Of a DNA stretch of 64,000 nt, positions 55,313-64,000 are shown piece by piece; the first letter of the stretch is position 1, and each line of letters opens with the position of its first letter. A program made the translations under genes and the position numbers. This stretch comes from Oceanihabitans sp. IOP_32. Lineage in GTDB: Bacteria > Bacteroidota > Bacteroidia > Flavobacteriales > Flavobacteriaceae. Below the pieces are notes generated by a model. It saw only the letters and a program-made list of their open reading frames with translations. It did not search any database and had not been told where the DNA came from. The stretch is from positions 124,001 to 188,000 of the forward strand of contig NZ_CP040813.1 of assembly GCF_009498295.1 (NCBI RefSeq). The letters are read 5' to 3'.

Positions 55313-55951
55313 TTAGTTCATGGCCAAATATTCGGCGGTTGCTTTTACGCTAGCAGTCATGGCCTCTTTTCCTTCTTCCCAGTTTGCAGGACAAACTTCG
55401 CCTTTTTCTTGAACATGAGTTAAAGCGTCTACTAAACGAATGTATTCTCCTACATTTCGCCCAATTGGCATATTGTTAATACTTTCGTGTTGTACAATTC
55501 CCTCTTCGTCAATAATATAAGTAGCGCGATAGGTCACATTATCCCCTTCAACTTGAACTGTTCCAGTTTCTTCATTGTAAGTCTCGTTAGATATATCTAA
55601 AATACCCAAAACACTAGACAGGTTTCTATTGCTATCGGCTAGAATCGGGTAAGTAACCCCTTCTATACCACCATTTTCTTTTGGTGTACTCAACCAAGCG
55701 AAATGCACCTCTGGCGTATCACAAGAAGCACCAATAAGTATCGTGTTACGTTTTTCGAATTCTGCTATAGCGGCTTGAAAAGCATGTAATTCTGTTGGGC
55801 ACACAAATGTGAAATCTTTTGGATACCAAAACAATACCACTTTTTTGTTTTTGTTCACCGCTTCTTCTAAAACATTGATTTTAAAAGTGTCGCCCATTTC
55901 GTTCATGGCGTCGACATTTAAATCTGGAAATTTTTTACCTACAAATGACAT
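55313..55951 (-). CDS. AhpC/Prx1-type 2-Cys peroxiredoxin
   Basis: 212 residues from the ATG at 55951 (MSFVGKKFPDLNVDAM); a GTG at 56017 would add 22 unrelated residues. The peroxidatic cysteine is C51 in FTFVCPTE and the resolving cysteine C187 in GEVCPANW, both in normal positions. It reduces hydrogen and organic peroxides, most likely through the adjacent thioredoxin. First gene of the Prx-Trx-small protein unit. Confidence 0.93.
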   Translation of the reverse strand: MSFVGKKFPDLNVDAMNEMGDTFKINVLEEAVNKNKKVVLFWYPKDFTFVCPTELHAFQAAIAEFEKRNTILIGASCDTPEVHFAWLSTPKENGGIEGVTYPILADSNRNLSSVLGILDISNETYNEETGTVQVEGDNVTYRATYIIDEEGIVQHESINNMPIGRNVGEYIRLVDALTHVQEKGEVCPANWEEGKEAMTASVKATAEYLAMN

Positions 55952-56086
55952 GTGGAATATTAATTTAAAGTTAGTAATATTTTTTCGATGCGAAGATACT
56001 ATAGCATACCAGATCACATAAGAAATAAAATTTAAATTTCTTATCTGTGTATAGATTTTAGTTATATTGAAATAACGCCCTAATTT

Positions 56087-57025
56087 TTATTTATTATTTG
56101 ATTTTAGCTGCTTTATTTTTATTGTGAAAGCCGCTACAAGCAAGGTTATAATAGGACTAAAAATACTAAAAAAGGCAAAAGGAATATATGCTGTGGCTCC
56201 AGCATAACCAAAAAGTACTTTTGAATGGTAAGCCCCACAGGTGTTCCATGGAATAAGCACCGAGGTCACTGTTCCAGAATCTTCTAGGGTTCTGCTTAAA
56301 TTCTCTGGCGCCAAGCCCTTATCTTCGTAGGCTTGTTTAAACATTTTTCCAGGCACAACTATAGCAAGATATTGATCTGATGCAGTTAAATTAAGTGCTA
56401 AGCAACTTGCTACAGTGCTGGCAAATAAACCAAATGTAGAGGTAGCTATTTTTAATAATGAGGTTGTTATTCGAGACAATGCACCAATAGCCTCCATAAT
56501 GCCTCCAAAAACCATGGCGCAAATAATAAGCCAAATCGTGCTTAACATCCCTTTCATACCTCCTGCTGTAAATAAATCGTTAAGTTCTGTACTGGTAGTT
56601 GTTATCGCCGTATCGACAGTGATAGCCTGCATTACACCTTTATAAGCCGTGTGTAAATTCAAGGTTTCCGCTCCAGCAATGTTTGCAACAATATTTGGCT
56701 GAGCTATAATAGCAGCAACCCCACCAAAAATGGCGCCTAACAAAAGAGCGATTAAAGGCGGTTTTTTCTTGACAATTAAATAAATAACAGCAGCTGGAAC
56801 TACAAATAACCAGGGACTAATATTAAATGCCCCTTCGATAGCTTCTAATTTATCTTGAATTATTGGTGCCCCTACAGTATCAATATTTAACCCAATTATT
56901 ACAAAAATAAGAAGAGTAATAACCACGGTTGGAACTGTCGTTATAGTCATGTATTTAATATGCGAAAACAATTCGCTTCCAGCCATAGCAGCTGCTAAAT
57001 TAGTAGTATCACTTAAAGGTGACAT
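56087..57025 (-). CDS. nhaC: NhaC Na+/H+ antiporter, C-terminal fragment (frameshifted)
   Basis: 312 codons from the ATG at 57025 start MSPLSDTTNLAAAMAG, an internal NhaC motif usually preceded by GAYFGDK. It continues the antiporter through about seven membrane helices. The upstream residues GDK are encoded in this frame between the fragments, so the two ORFs are one broken gene. If real, the fragment could only be translated as a separate C-terminal piece. Confidence 0.85.
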   Translation of the reverse strand: MSPLSDTTNLAAAMAGSELFSHIKYMTITTVPTVVITLLIFVIIGLNIDTVGAPIIQDKLEAIEGAFNISPWLFVVPAAVIYLIVKKKPPLIALLLGAIFGGVAAIIAQPNIVANIAGAETLNLHTAYKGVMQAITVDTAITTTSTELNDLFTAGGMKGMLSTIWLIICAMVFGGIMEAIGALSRITTSLLKIATSTFGLFASTVASCLALNLTASDQYLAIVVPGKMFKQAYEDKGLAPENLSRTLEDSGTVTSVLIPWNTCGAYHSKVLFGYAGATAYIPFAFFSIFSPIITLLVAAFTIKIKQLKSNNK

Positions 57026-57029
57026 TTTA

Positions 57030-57587
57030 TCACCAAAAATAAGCTCCCGAAAGTACTGCTCCAGCGGTCATTCCAATCGATATCCCCAAAGTTTCACCAA
57101 TACCAACCAAGGCTATACCCACAGTGGCCGATGTGGTCCAAGAACTTCCAGTGGCCACAGAAATAATAGCACAAATAATAACACAGGCCGCTAAAAATAT
57201 GGTTGGATTAAGTATTTGCAAACCGTAATAAATCATGGTTGGAATAATACCGCTTATCAACCATGTGCCAGCCAATGCACCAACCATTAACAAAATTAAG
57301 ATCGCCCCTGAAGTCGATTTTATATTTTCTGCAACTTCAGCAATCATGCGATCATGAGAAACTTTATTTCTATAGCCAACCATAGCTGCAACTGCACCTC
57401 CAAGCAACAGTATAAATTGATTACTACCCCCTAAAGCTTCGTCTCCAAAAATAAATATGTTATAAGCTAACATACCCACAAGAGCAAACACGGGTATTAA
57501 GGCTTCCCAAATACTTAACTCTTTGTTAGTGATAATGTTTTTTTCATCTTGACCCTTTGCTTCTGGAATATTATCGTATTCTTGCAT
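57030..57587 (-). CDS. nhaC: NhaC Na+/H+ antiporter, N-terminal fragment (frameshifted)
   Basis: 185 residues with about five membrane helices and NhaC blocks (GTWLISGIIPTMIYYGL, ATGSSWTTSATVGIALVGIG, GMTAGAVLSGAYF). The next codon is W then stop at 57030-57032. Removing one base from the A5 run at 57035-57039 (T5 on the coding strand) would give SGAYFGDKMSPLSDTT, the normal joined sequence and a protein of about 500 residues, the family size. Either a real frameshift mutation, a homopolymer sequencing error, or slippage during expression. Confidence 0.85.
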   Translation of the reverse strand: MQEYDNIPEAKGQDEKNIITNKELSIWEALIPVFALVGMLAYNIFIFGDEALGGSNQFILLLGGAVAAMVGYRNKVSHDRMIAEVAENIKSTSGAILILLMVGALAGTWLISGIIPTMIYYGLQILNPTIFLAACVIICAIISVATGSSWTTSATVGIALVGIGETLGISIGMTAGAVLSGAYFW

Positions 57588-57702
57588 CTATTTAATTTTG
57601 TTTGCGTAATGTTACAATTTTAACAGCATGTACACAAGTAGAAATAGTATTGTATCTTAAGAAGACGTTCATTTTTTGTGAATTTGTTTCTAATAGAAGC
57701 TA

Positions 57703-58908
57703 TTACGCTTGTATAATAGATAACTCGAGCATACAGGTCTTCATCATTTTATAGGTACGTTCAATATCGGCATCCAAGCCAATAGAAAAACGAATTAACC
57801 CCGGACTTAAACCCATTTCCTCTTGCTCGTCGTCTGGTATTTCTGAAGACGTAGAGCTTCCTGATGCAGAAAATAAAGTTTTATAAAAACCGAGACTTAC
57901 GGCCAAATACCCAATGTTTCGCTTTTGCATTAACTCCATAAGCGCATTAGCTTTCTCTTGGGTTCCCACATCAATAGTTAGCATACCACCAAAACCATAT
58001 TTTGTATTCATAAGCGATTTAAACAATTGATGCGAAGGATGAGATTGTAAACCAGGATACACCGTTTTTAAGCCATCGGCTTCAAATTTTTCAGCTAAAA
58101 AAGCAGCATTAAAACTGTGTTGCTGCATTCTAATATGTAACGTTCTAAGATTTTTTAAAATCGAGGCAGCGCGAAAACTATCCAATGTAGAACCTAAAAG
58201 CATAGCAGCGCCATGGTTTATATTTCGTAAATCGTCGATAAATTCTTGAGTGCCACAAACCACACCTCCAACAGCATCGCTAGAGCCGTTTATAAACTTC
58301 GTTAAACTATGAATAACCACATCTGCACCCAAAACAGCGGGAGAAATTGATAACGGCGAAAACGTATTATCAACGACCAATTTTAAATGGTGTTTTTTGG
58401 CCAGTTTCGACAAGGCTGTAATATCTGCAACCTCCAAGAGTGGATTGCTAACCGATTCGCAATACAAAATCTTCGTGTTTTTTGTAATAGCAGCTTCAAC
58501 AGCCTCTAATTTTGTAATATCCACAAAGCTGGTTTCAACTCTAAAACGGGGTGCGAAATTTTTTAAAAAAGCATAGGTACCACCATAAATTGTTCTACTT
58601 GAAACAATATGATCGCCAGCAGCGCAACACTGCAATAAAACCTGAGTTATAGCCCCCATACCCGAAGCAGAAACATTTGCAGTTTCTGTATTTTCCATAA
58701 CTGCTAAAGCCTTTTCTAAATACAGGTTTGAGGGTGTAGAATGTCGGGAATATAAATAACAACCCTCTGTATTACCCTCAAAAGTATCAAGCATCGATTT
58801 TGCCGATAAGAATGTATAGGTTGATGAGTCTGATATGGAAGGATTTACCCCTCCAAATTCGCCAAAATACTGTAAATCTTGAATGTGATTAGCAGGTTTA
58901 AAAGCCAT
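57703..58908 (-). CDS. Cys/Met metabolism PLP enzyme, methionine gamma-lyase-like
   Basis: 401 residues of the trans-sulfuration (gamma) family. The PLP lysine is K204 in HSLTKFINGSSDAVGG; Y54 (LYSRHSTPS) and Y108 (TIYGGTYAF) contact cofactor and substrate; GMGAI and VVDNTFSPL are other markers. It could be methionine gamma-lyase or cystathionine gamma-lyase/synthase. A divergent Lrp/AsnC regulator and a perfect palindrome at its promoter favour an amino-acid catabolic role such as methionine gamma-lyase. Confidence 0.85.
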   Translation of the reverse strand: MAFKPANHIQDLQYFGEFGGVNPSISDSSTYTFLSAKSMLDTFEGNTEGCYLYSRHSTPSNLYLEKALAVMENTETANVSASGMGAITQVLLQCCAAGDHIVSSRTIYGGTYAFLKNFAPRFRVETSFVDITKLEAVEAAITKNTKILYCESVSNPLLEVADITALSKLAKKHHLKLVVDNTFSPLSISPAVLGADVVIHSLTKFINGSSDAVGGVVCGTQEFIDDLRNINHGAAMLLGSTLDSFRAASILKNLRTLHIRMQQHSFNAAFLAEKFEADGLKTVYPGLQSHPSHQLFKSLMNTKYGFGGMLTIDVGTQEKANALMELMQKRNIGYLAVSLGFYKTLFSASGSSTSSEIPDDEQEEMGLSPGLIRFSIGLDADIERTYKMMKTCMLELSIIQA

Positions 58909-58927
58909 AATGATATATTTTTACCTC

Positions 58928-58943
58928 AAAAATGATCATTTTT
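58928..58943. promoter_or_regulatory. Perfect 16-bp palindrome AAAAATGATCATTTTT, candidate Lrp operator
   Basis: It lies 19 bp upstream of the lyase start in the 154-bp divergent region with the lrp gene. Size and symmetry fit a dimeric Lrp/AsnC site. Confidence 0.55.
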
Positions 58944-59062
58944 AGACTAAAATACAATAGAAGTAGTTATTATCAGAAAATAAATCTAAATAAATTCTTA
59001 TTCATAGATTTTATGTTTAAATTACAGACCATATAGCGTTTAATTATGAAAATTTTTCGAAA

Positions 59063-59521
59063 ATGACCTTTGATGATATCGATAAAAAAATACTATTTTA
59101 CTTACAAGAAGATAGTAAACAGACTAATAAAGCCCTTTCCAATAAATTAAACTTATCGGTTACGGCGGTTTACGAACGCATTAAAAAGCTTGAAAAAGAA
59201 GGCTGTATAGACAAGTATGTTGCTCTAGTAAATAAACAAAAAATTGATAGAAATTTTCTTGTGTTTTGTCATGTAAGACTAGAAAAACATAGTCAAGACT
59301 ACGTGATAAGTTTTGAAAAAGAAGTTAAGCTTTTACCCGAAGTTTTAGAGTGCCATCATATAAGTGGCGACTACGACTATTTACTAAAAGTACTCGTTAA
59401 AGACATGGCGGCTTTTAGAGAGTTTATGGTAAAAAAGTTAACAACCATTAATCACATTGGCAGTACACACAGTATGTTTGTTATAAACGAAGTAAAACAC
59501 AGTACAGCTCTTAATTTTTAA
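59063..59521 (+). CDS. Lrp/AsnC family transcriptional regulator
   Basis: 152 residues: N-terminal HTH (DIDKKILFYLQEDSKQTNKALSNKLNLSVTAVYERIKKLEKEGCI, key parts shown) and C-terminal RAM ligand-binding domain with HHISGDYDYLLKVLVKDM. Divergent from the lyase gene, it probably senses an amino acid and activates or represses it. Its 3' end overlaps the convergent EF-hand gene by 11 bp. Confidence 0.92.
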   Translation: MTFDDIDKKILFYLQEDSKQTNKALSNKLNLSVTAVYERIKKLEKEGCIDKYVALVNKQKIDRNFLVFCHVRLEKHSQDYVISFEKEVKLLPEVLECHHISGDYDYLLKVLVKDMAAFREFMVKKLTTINHIGSTHSMFVINEVKHSTALNF

Positions 59522-59780
59522 TCTCGCTAATGGCAGCTTTAAACTCCTCCCAGTTTATATAACCATCGTTATCTTTATCGTAACCTTCAATAAGTTTAGA
59601 CGATACTAATCCTCGAATAAAACCATTAATTTCAGCTTCTTTAAGTAGATTTTTCACCTCTTTTTTCGACAATTTTCCATCTCCATTCTCATCGAAAAAA
59701 CGAAAAGCATCTTCTGGTGTTTTAAAATGATGTGTAATAAGGATTTGTACTTTTTTTAGAATTTCGTCTTTTGTTGACAT
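59511..59780 (-). CDS. EF-hand calcium-binding protein
   Basis: 89 residues with two canonical EF-hand loops: DENGDGKLSKKE (about 29-40) and DKDNDGYINWEE (about 69-80), each with all Ca-coordinating acidic positions and Gly6. The N-terminal helix before the first loop is unusual but no signal peptide is seen, so it should be cytoplasmic. It converges and overlaps by 11 bp with the Lrp gene. Confidence 0.88.
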   Translation of the reverse strand: MSTKDEILKKVQILITHHFKTPEDAFRFFDENGDGKLSKKEVKNLLKEAEINGFIRGLVSSKLIEGYDKDNDGYINWEEFKAAISEIKN

Positions 59781-59936
59781 ATAGATGGTTTTATGTTAAA
59801 AAACGAAATTATAAAAATTTATGAATTATACGAAATTTTTTACGCTCGCGTGTTGTAATTTTCTAGGCTATTTATGTCAAGAAATTATTATTATTGAGAT
59901 TAACCATATAAACTGTAATACTCGACTTGCCTCACA

Positions 59937-61196
59937 TTAAGTTTTCTGTTTTTTCTTTTTTGCTGCTGGAAACAATATATTATTTAAAATAAGTCGGTAG
60001 CCTGGAGAGGTGGGATGTAATTGCAATTCGGTTTTGGGGTCTCCTACTCTATGCTGGTAATCTTCTGGATCGTGACCACCATAAAAAGTAAAAAAACCTT
60101 TTCCTTTAATTCCATGAATATACTTGGCCTCGCCATTCGATTTGTTTTCGCCCATAACCAATACACTAGATTTTATTTCGTCTCTTGTAAAAGCCGTTGT
60201 TTGTCCCATGAACCCTTTAACCAAGGCGGTGTGGTTTTGACATAACATGGTTGGAATAGGATCCCATTTAGCAGAAAACTCCATGAGTGAAAAATAATCG
60301 GTAGTTTTAGGAATTCTTCGCTTACTGGTCATATCTATTGAAGAAAACTCGTAAACATTCGGACTTCTTTCTAAAGTGAAATTTGTAAACGCAAAAGTTT
60401 TACTGTAATCTATTTTATTTTGATAAGCTGGGGTGCTACCGTCGCCATCAAACATCGGTTCACAAATATCAATACCCTCGGCAGCTAAGGCAATATCAAA
60501 ACTATCTGTGGCGCTGCACATCGCGAACATAAAACCACCACCAATTACATAATCCCTAATTTTTAAGGCCACTGCCAGTTTGGCTTGAGAGACTTTAGAA
60601 AAACCGAGTTTGTTTGCTAAAGCTTCCGCCTCTTTTTTTTCTTCGATATACCAGCTAGCGGCTTTATAGGCCGAATAAAATTTACCAAACTGTCCTGTAA
60701 AATCCTCATGGTGCAAATGCAACCAATCGTATAATAACAAGTGATCATTTAGCACCTCTTCATCGTAAACTGTTTTGTATGGTATCTCGGCATATTCTAA
60801 AACCAAAGTTACAGCATCGTCCCAAGGCTGTTTTCCAGAAGGGCTGTAAACTGCAATTTTAGGAGCTTTCTCTAAAATTACAGCTTCCATATTTTTACTG
60901 GGACTACTAATTTCTTTTAAAATAAGCTCTGCTTTCGGTGTTGAAATGATTTCGAATGAAACTCCTCGTATTTGACATTCTCGCTGGATACTTTCGGTAT
61001 TCGGTAACAAAAAAGAACCCCCGCGATAATTAAGCAGCCATTTAACTTTTAAATCTTTATCGAGCGTCCAAAACGTTATACCATAAGCTTTCAAGTGATT
61101 TTTTTGATGCTCGGCATCCATGGGAATAAGAATGTAGGAGGCATAGGATTTAAACCCTAAAACGATCAACAGTAGCGTAAAAAATATCTTCTTCAA
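59937..61196 (-). CDS. Secreted protein often annotated as asparagine synthetase B; function uncertain
   Basis: 419 residues with a signal peptide (IFFTLLLIVLGFKSYA) and an exported body containing YILIPMDAEHQKNHLKAYGITFW, GGSFLLPN, IAVYSPSGKQPWDDAVTLVLEYAEIPY, YVIGGGFMFAMCSATDSFDIALAAEG and a FYGGHDPEDYQHRVGDP block (quoted in parts). The middle resembles a class I glutamine amidotransferase-like fold with Cys in MCSATD, but the ATP-dependent synthetase module of AsnB is absent and export excludes a normal asparagine synthetase. The label should be treated as a transferred misannotation. True role unknown. Confidence 0.65.
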   Translation of the reverse strand: MKKIFFTLLLIVLGFKSYASYILIPMDAEHQKNHLKAYGITFWTLDKDLKVKWLLNYRGGSFLLPNTESIQRECQIRGVSFEIISTPKAELILKEISSPSKNMEAVILEKAPKIAVYSPSGKQPWDDAVTLVLEYAEIPYKTVYDEEVLNDHLLLYDWLHLHHEDFTGQFGKFYSAYKAASWYIEEKKEAEALANKLGFSKVSQAKLAVALKIRDYVIGGGFMFAMCSATDSFDIALAAEGIDICEPMFDGDGSTPAYQNKIDYSKTFAFTNFTLERSPNVYEFSSIDMTSKRRIPKTTDYFSLMEFSAKWDPIPTMLCQNHTALVKGFMGQTTAFTRDEIKSSVLVMGENKSNGEAKYIHGIKGKGFFTFYGGHDPEDYQHRVGDPKTELQLHPTSPGYRLILNNILFPAAKKKKQKT

Positions 61197-61348
61197 AATT
61201 GGGTTTCACTTATTTTTGAAATTTCTTGCTTGGCTTGAAATAACAATTTATGATTTAACACCGAAAGATACTTAAAAATTATTCTTTTCTAACGATTGAT
61301 CCAAATTTAGTACAGCGTTAACCTGTTTATCTGGTAGAAAAAATTAAC

Positions 61349-62887
61349 TTAAAACGGAACATCATCATCTTCACCATTAAACGAGCTGCCAAAAGCTTGG
61401 TCTGGACTCGCTTTAAAACTATCTGTTTGGAAACCATCGTCATTTGCAGCCGCATTCATTTTAGAATGAAACTCAAAAGGAGAATCAAAGTCATCTAAAT
61501 TATCAAACTTACCTAAATTTCCAATAAACTTCAATCTAATATTTTCCAAACCACCATTACGATGCTTGGCTATAATAAATTCGGCTTGACCTTCGGTAGG
61601 TGAGCGTTCATCGTCATCCCACTCATCAATTTTATAATATTCTGGTCTGTAAATAAACGATACAATATCGGCATCCTGTTCTATCGCACCAGATTCACGT
61701 AAATCTGATAAAAGAGGTCTTTTACTACCGCCACGTGTTTCTACGGCACGCGATAATTGAGATAATGCAATTACTGGAACATTTAATTCTTTAGCTAAAG
61801 CTTTAAGATTTCGAGAAATCATCGAGATCTCTTGTTCACGGTTTCCTGCATGGCTACTCCCTCCCGTCATAAGTTGCAAATAATCGATCATGATTAGTTT
61901 TATCCCGTGCTGCGAAGACAAACGTCGTGCTTTAGCACGTAAATCGAAAATTGAAAGTGATGGAGTATCGTCAATAAATAAAGGTGCTTTTTCTAAGCCT
62001 TTAACTTTTACATTAAGCTGCTCCCACTCGTGCTTTTCTAATTTTCCGGTACGTAATTTCTCTGAAGACAAGCCTGTTTCACTAGAAATTAAACGTGTTA
62101 TTAATTGTACAGATGCCATTTCTAAGGAAAAAAAAGCAACTGGTATATTTTGATCTACGGCAATGTTTCGCGCCATAGACAAGGTTAAGGCCGTTTTACC
62201 CATACCAGGTCGAGCAGCCACTATAATTAAATCTGAAGGCTGCCAACCAGAGGTTAATTTATCGAGTCTATTAAAACCTGTTGGAATACCACTCAAGCCT
62301 TCTTTATTAGAAATCTCTTCAATTTTCTTTTTAGCTTGTATAACGAGTTCTTGTGCCGTTTCGCTTGATTTTTTTATATTCCCCTGAGTAACCTCGTATA
62401 ATTTAGACTCGGCCTTGTCTAATAAATCAAAAACATCTTTTGTTTCATCGTATGAATCCTCTATAATTTCGTTGGAAATTTTTATGAGACTACGCTGAAT
62501 AAATTTTTGCAAAATAATACGTGCATGAAACTCAATATGTGCCGAAGAAGATACTTTTTGAGTTAAAGATATTAAATAGAAATCGCCACCTGCTAATTCT
62601 AGTTTTGAATTCTTCTTTAACTGTGTAGAAACGGTTAATAAGTCTACTGGCTCACTGTTTTCGAACAATTGAAAAATAGCTTCAAAAATATATTGATGCG
62701 ATTCTTTGTAAAAGGCTTCGGGGCTTAAAATATCAATTACCTCGTCGACGCCTTTTTTATCAATCATCATGGCACCAAGAACAACCTCCTCTAAATCAAG
62801 AGCTTGAGGCGGTATTTTTCCTTTCTCAAGACTTATAATAGTACTTTTATCGACTTTGTATCCTTGGATCTGTTTGGGTTGTTTCAT
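61349..62887 (-). CDS. dnaB: Replicative DNA helicase DnaB
   Basis: 512 residues: N-terminal DnaB domain (PPQALDLEEVVLGAMMIDKKG), RecA-like motor (Walker A AARPGMGKTALT, Walker B LIMIDYLQLM, SRNLKALAKELNVPVIALSQLSR, arginine finger region), no intein. The protein ends in an acidic, flexible tail finishing with DDDVPF, which looks like the conserved C-terminal tip of single-stranded DNA-binding protein (DDDIPF). Monocistronic by its spacing, divergent from no gene; accA lies upstream. Confidence 0.95.
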   Translation of the reverse strand: MKQPKQIQGYKVDKSTIISLEKGKIPPQALDLEEVVLGAMMIDKKGVDEVIDILSPEAFYKESHQYIFEAIFQLFENSEPVDLLTVSTQLKKNSKLELAGGDFYLISLTQKVSSSAHIEFHARIILQKFIQRSLIKISNEIIEDSYDETKDVFDLLDKAESKLYEVTQGNIKKSSETAQELVIQAKKKIEEISNKEGLSGIPTGFNRLDKLTSGWQPSDLIIVAARPGMGKTALTLSMARNIAVDQNIPVAFFSLEMASVQLITRLISSETGLSSEKLRTGKLEKHEWEQLNVKVKGLEKAPLFIDDTPSLSIFDLRAKARRLSSQHGIKLIMIDYLQLMTGGSSHAGNREQEISMISRNLKALAKELNVPVIALSQLSRAVETRGGSKRPLLSDLRESGAIEQDADIVSFIYRPEYYKIDEWDDDERSPTEGQAEFIIAKHRNGGLENIRLKFIGNLGKFDNLDDFDSPFEFHSKMNAAANDDGFQTDSFKASPDQAFGSSFNGEDDDVPF

Positions 62888-63004
62888 GATTACAAAAGTA
62901 ATTAAAATGCTCGTGTTTATCTAGTCAAAATGAATTTGTGTTATCAACTTAAAGTTAACAAATTAATTGTTAATAACTTAATTATATTGTGAATAAGCAC
63001 AAAA

Positions 63005-63031
63005 AAATCTGAAGCTCCTAACTTCAGATTT
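63005..63031 (-). terminator. Intrinsic terminator of accA
   Basis: AAATCTGAAG and CTTCAGATTT form a perfect 10-bp stem around 7 bases; on the minus strand it is followed by a T run, downstream of the accA stop. Confidence 0.88.
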
Positions 63032-63055
63032 CAAGGTCTTGCGCCATCAAAAGGA

Positions 63056-64000
63056 TTACCCTTTATAAACTCCCATTTCTAAATATTTATCCATTCGCTT
63101 TGAAACCAAATCTGTTGGTGATAAGTTTTTTAAGGTCTCGTAAGTTTTTACAATGGCCGCACTCACTGAAGCAAACGTTTTCTCTCTATCTCTATGAGCA
63201 CCTCCAAGTGGTTCTTTTATTATTTCATCTACTATTTTTAATTTTTTCATATCTGGAGCAGTAAGTTTTAAAGCTTCTGCAGCCAATTCTTTATACTCCC
63301 AACTGCGCCAAAGAATAGAAGAACAAGATTCTGGAGAAATTACCGAATACCATGTGTTTTCCAGCATAAGCACCTGATCGCCTACACCAATGCCTAATGC
63401 ACCACCCGAGGCGCCTTCGCCAACCACTATCGTAATTATAGGTACTTTTAAACGTGTCATTTCTAAAATATTTCTCGCAATCGCTTCGCCTTGTCCCCGC
63501 TCTTCAGCTTCTAATCCAGGATAGGCTCCAGGCGTATCTAAAAGTGTAACTACAGGAATTCCAAATTTTTCGGCAGATTTCATTAGACGTAAAGCTTTAC
63601 GGTAGCCTTCAGGATTAGCCATACCAAAATTTCTGTATTGGCGGGTTTTAGTGTTGTATCCCTTTTGCTGACCAATAAACATAAAGGATTGATCGCCAAT
63701 TTTACCTAATCCGCCAACCATGGCTTTATCATCTTTAAAATTTCTATCACCATGAAGCTCTAAAAATGTGTCCCCACAAATGGCCTTTATATAGTCCATT
63801 GTATAAGGTCTATTAGGGTGACGTGACAATTGTACGCGCTGCCAAGGCGTTAGATTTTTATATATGTCTTTTTGAACAGCCTTTAACTTATTTTCAATTT
63901 GTTGACAAGTCTCTGTAACATCAACGCTTTCTTCACCAATTACTTGACATTTTAATAATTGATCCTCCAGTTCTTTTATTGGTAATTCAAATTCTAAGTA
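63056..64000 (-). CDS. accA: Acetyl-CoA carboxylase carboxyltransferase alpha subunit (start beyond window)
   Basis: The minus-strand frame is open from the stop at 63056 to the right edge; the last 57 codons upstream of the first Met-like codon continue in frame ([18 protein letters not shown]), so about 314 residues are visible and only a few N-terminal ones are missing. It transfers the carboxyl group from biotin to acetyl-CoA, making malonyl-CoA. Markers: [57 protein letters not shown] and [11 protein letters not shown]. Confidence 0.95.
   Translation of the reverse strand, partial: YLEFELPIKELEDQLLKCQVIGEESVDVTETCQQIENKLKAVQKDIYKNLTPWQRVQLSRHPNRPYTMDYIKAICGDTFLELHGDRNFKDDKAMVGGLGKIGDQSFMFIGQQKGYNTKTRQYRNFGMANPEGYRKALRLMKSAEKFGIPVVTLLDTPGAYPGLEAEERGQGEAIARNILEMTRLKVPIITIVVGEGASGGALGIGVGDQVLMLENTWYSVISPESCSSILWRSWEYKELAAEALKLTAPDMKKLKIVDEIIKEPLGGAHRDREKTFASVSAAIVKTYETLKNLSPTDLVSKRMDKYLEMGVYKG

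Noticed and set aside
55952-56017. GTG start of the peroxiredoxin
   Set aside because: The 22 added residues are unlike any Prx1 N terminus; ATG 55951 gives the conserved MSFVGKKFPDL start.
63799-63829. TTG near 63829 as the accA start
   Set aside because: The frame continues upstream with conserved AccA sequence ([16 protein letters not shown]), so it is internal.

Overview
The window is chromosomal DNA of a marine-type member of the Flavobacteriaceae (Bacteroidota). Supporting signs are the low GC content, TAnnTTTG promoter boxes with TTG/TTTG upstream elements, the near absence of strong Shine-Dalgarno sequences, LolA/Lpt and Trx/Prx gene neighbourhoods with flavobacterial order, N-terminal lipoproteins, TPR-HTH regulators, and DnaB and RibBA variants of the Bacteroidota type. 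Genus is not resolvable from the sequence alone. Most of the window is housekeeping: about 56 genes, two of them cut by the window edges (gcvT at the left, accA at the right).

Layout. 1-5 kb: gcvT end, a sugar-nucleotide reductase-like SDR, pterin carbinolamine dehydratase, YebC, a NYN/OST-HTH ribonuclease-like protein and lysA. 5.6-10.5 kb: recG and mutS2; recG carries an in-frame 450-bp DUF559 (PDDEXK/Vsr-like nuclease) cassette bordered by a 7-bp direct repeat and short GC-rich hairpins. 10.6-14.4 kb: a lipoprotein of the cholesterol-dependent cytolysin family facing a divergent TPR-HTH regulator, with a duplicated 17-bp motif between them. 14.5-28 kb: DCC thiol oxidoreductase, coiled-coil membrane protein, arginase-family enzyme, GNAT, oligopeptidase B, Nudix, rhomboid, LpxL-like acyltransferase, glmM, acpH and ggt. 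28-35.5 kb: PadR operon, uvrA, LOG protein, and an M1-peptidase-like/beta-barrel fusion with no zinc site. 35.6-42.8 kb: fused E1 ketoacid dehydrogenase, a MITE-like repeat, an IS200 transposase, small unknowns, pheT and a DUF2007 protein. 42.9-48.4 kb: an asymmetric ABC-F ATPase, a cysteine-less thioredoxin-fold lipoprotein, fructose-6-phosphate aldolase and a RibB with a degenerate RibA domain. 48.5-57.6 kb: a minus-strand run of LptF/G, LolA, FtsK, DgkA, Tpx, a DUF6952-like protein, Trx, Prx and an NhaC antiporter broken by a frameshift. 57.7-64 kb: methionine gamma-lyase-like enzyme with a divergent Lrp regulator, EF-hand protein, a secreted 'AsnB-like' protein, dnaB and accA.

How the genes work together. 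Envelope biogenesis is represented by LptF/G, LolA, the LpxL-like acyltransferase, DgkA and GlmM. Genome maintenance is represented by RecG, MutS2, UvrA, FtsK and DnaB. Tpx, Prx and Trx form a peroxide/thiol cluster.

The most interesting non-routine structures are the DUF559 cassette living inside recG, the cytolysin-like lipoprotein/regulator pair, several families of short dispersed palindromes (including a 13-mer present three times), and a group of enzymes that have lost catalytic residues (RibA domain, one ABC-F ATP site, M1 domain, thioredoxin domain).
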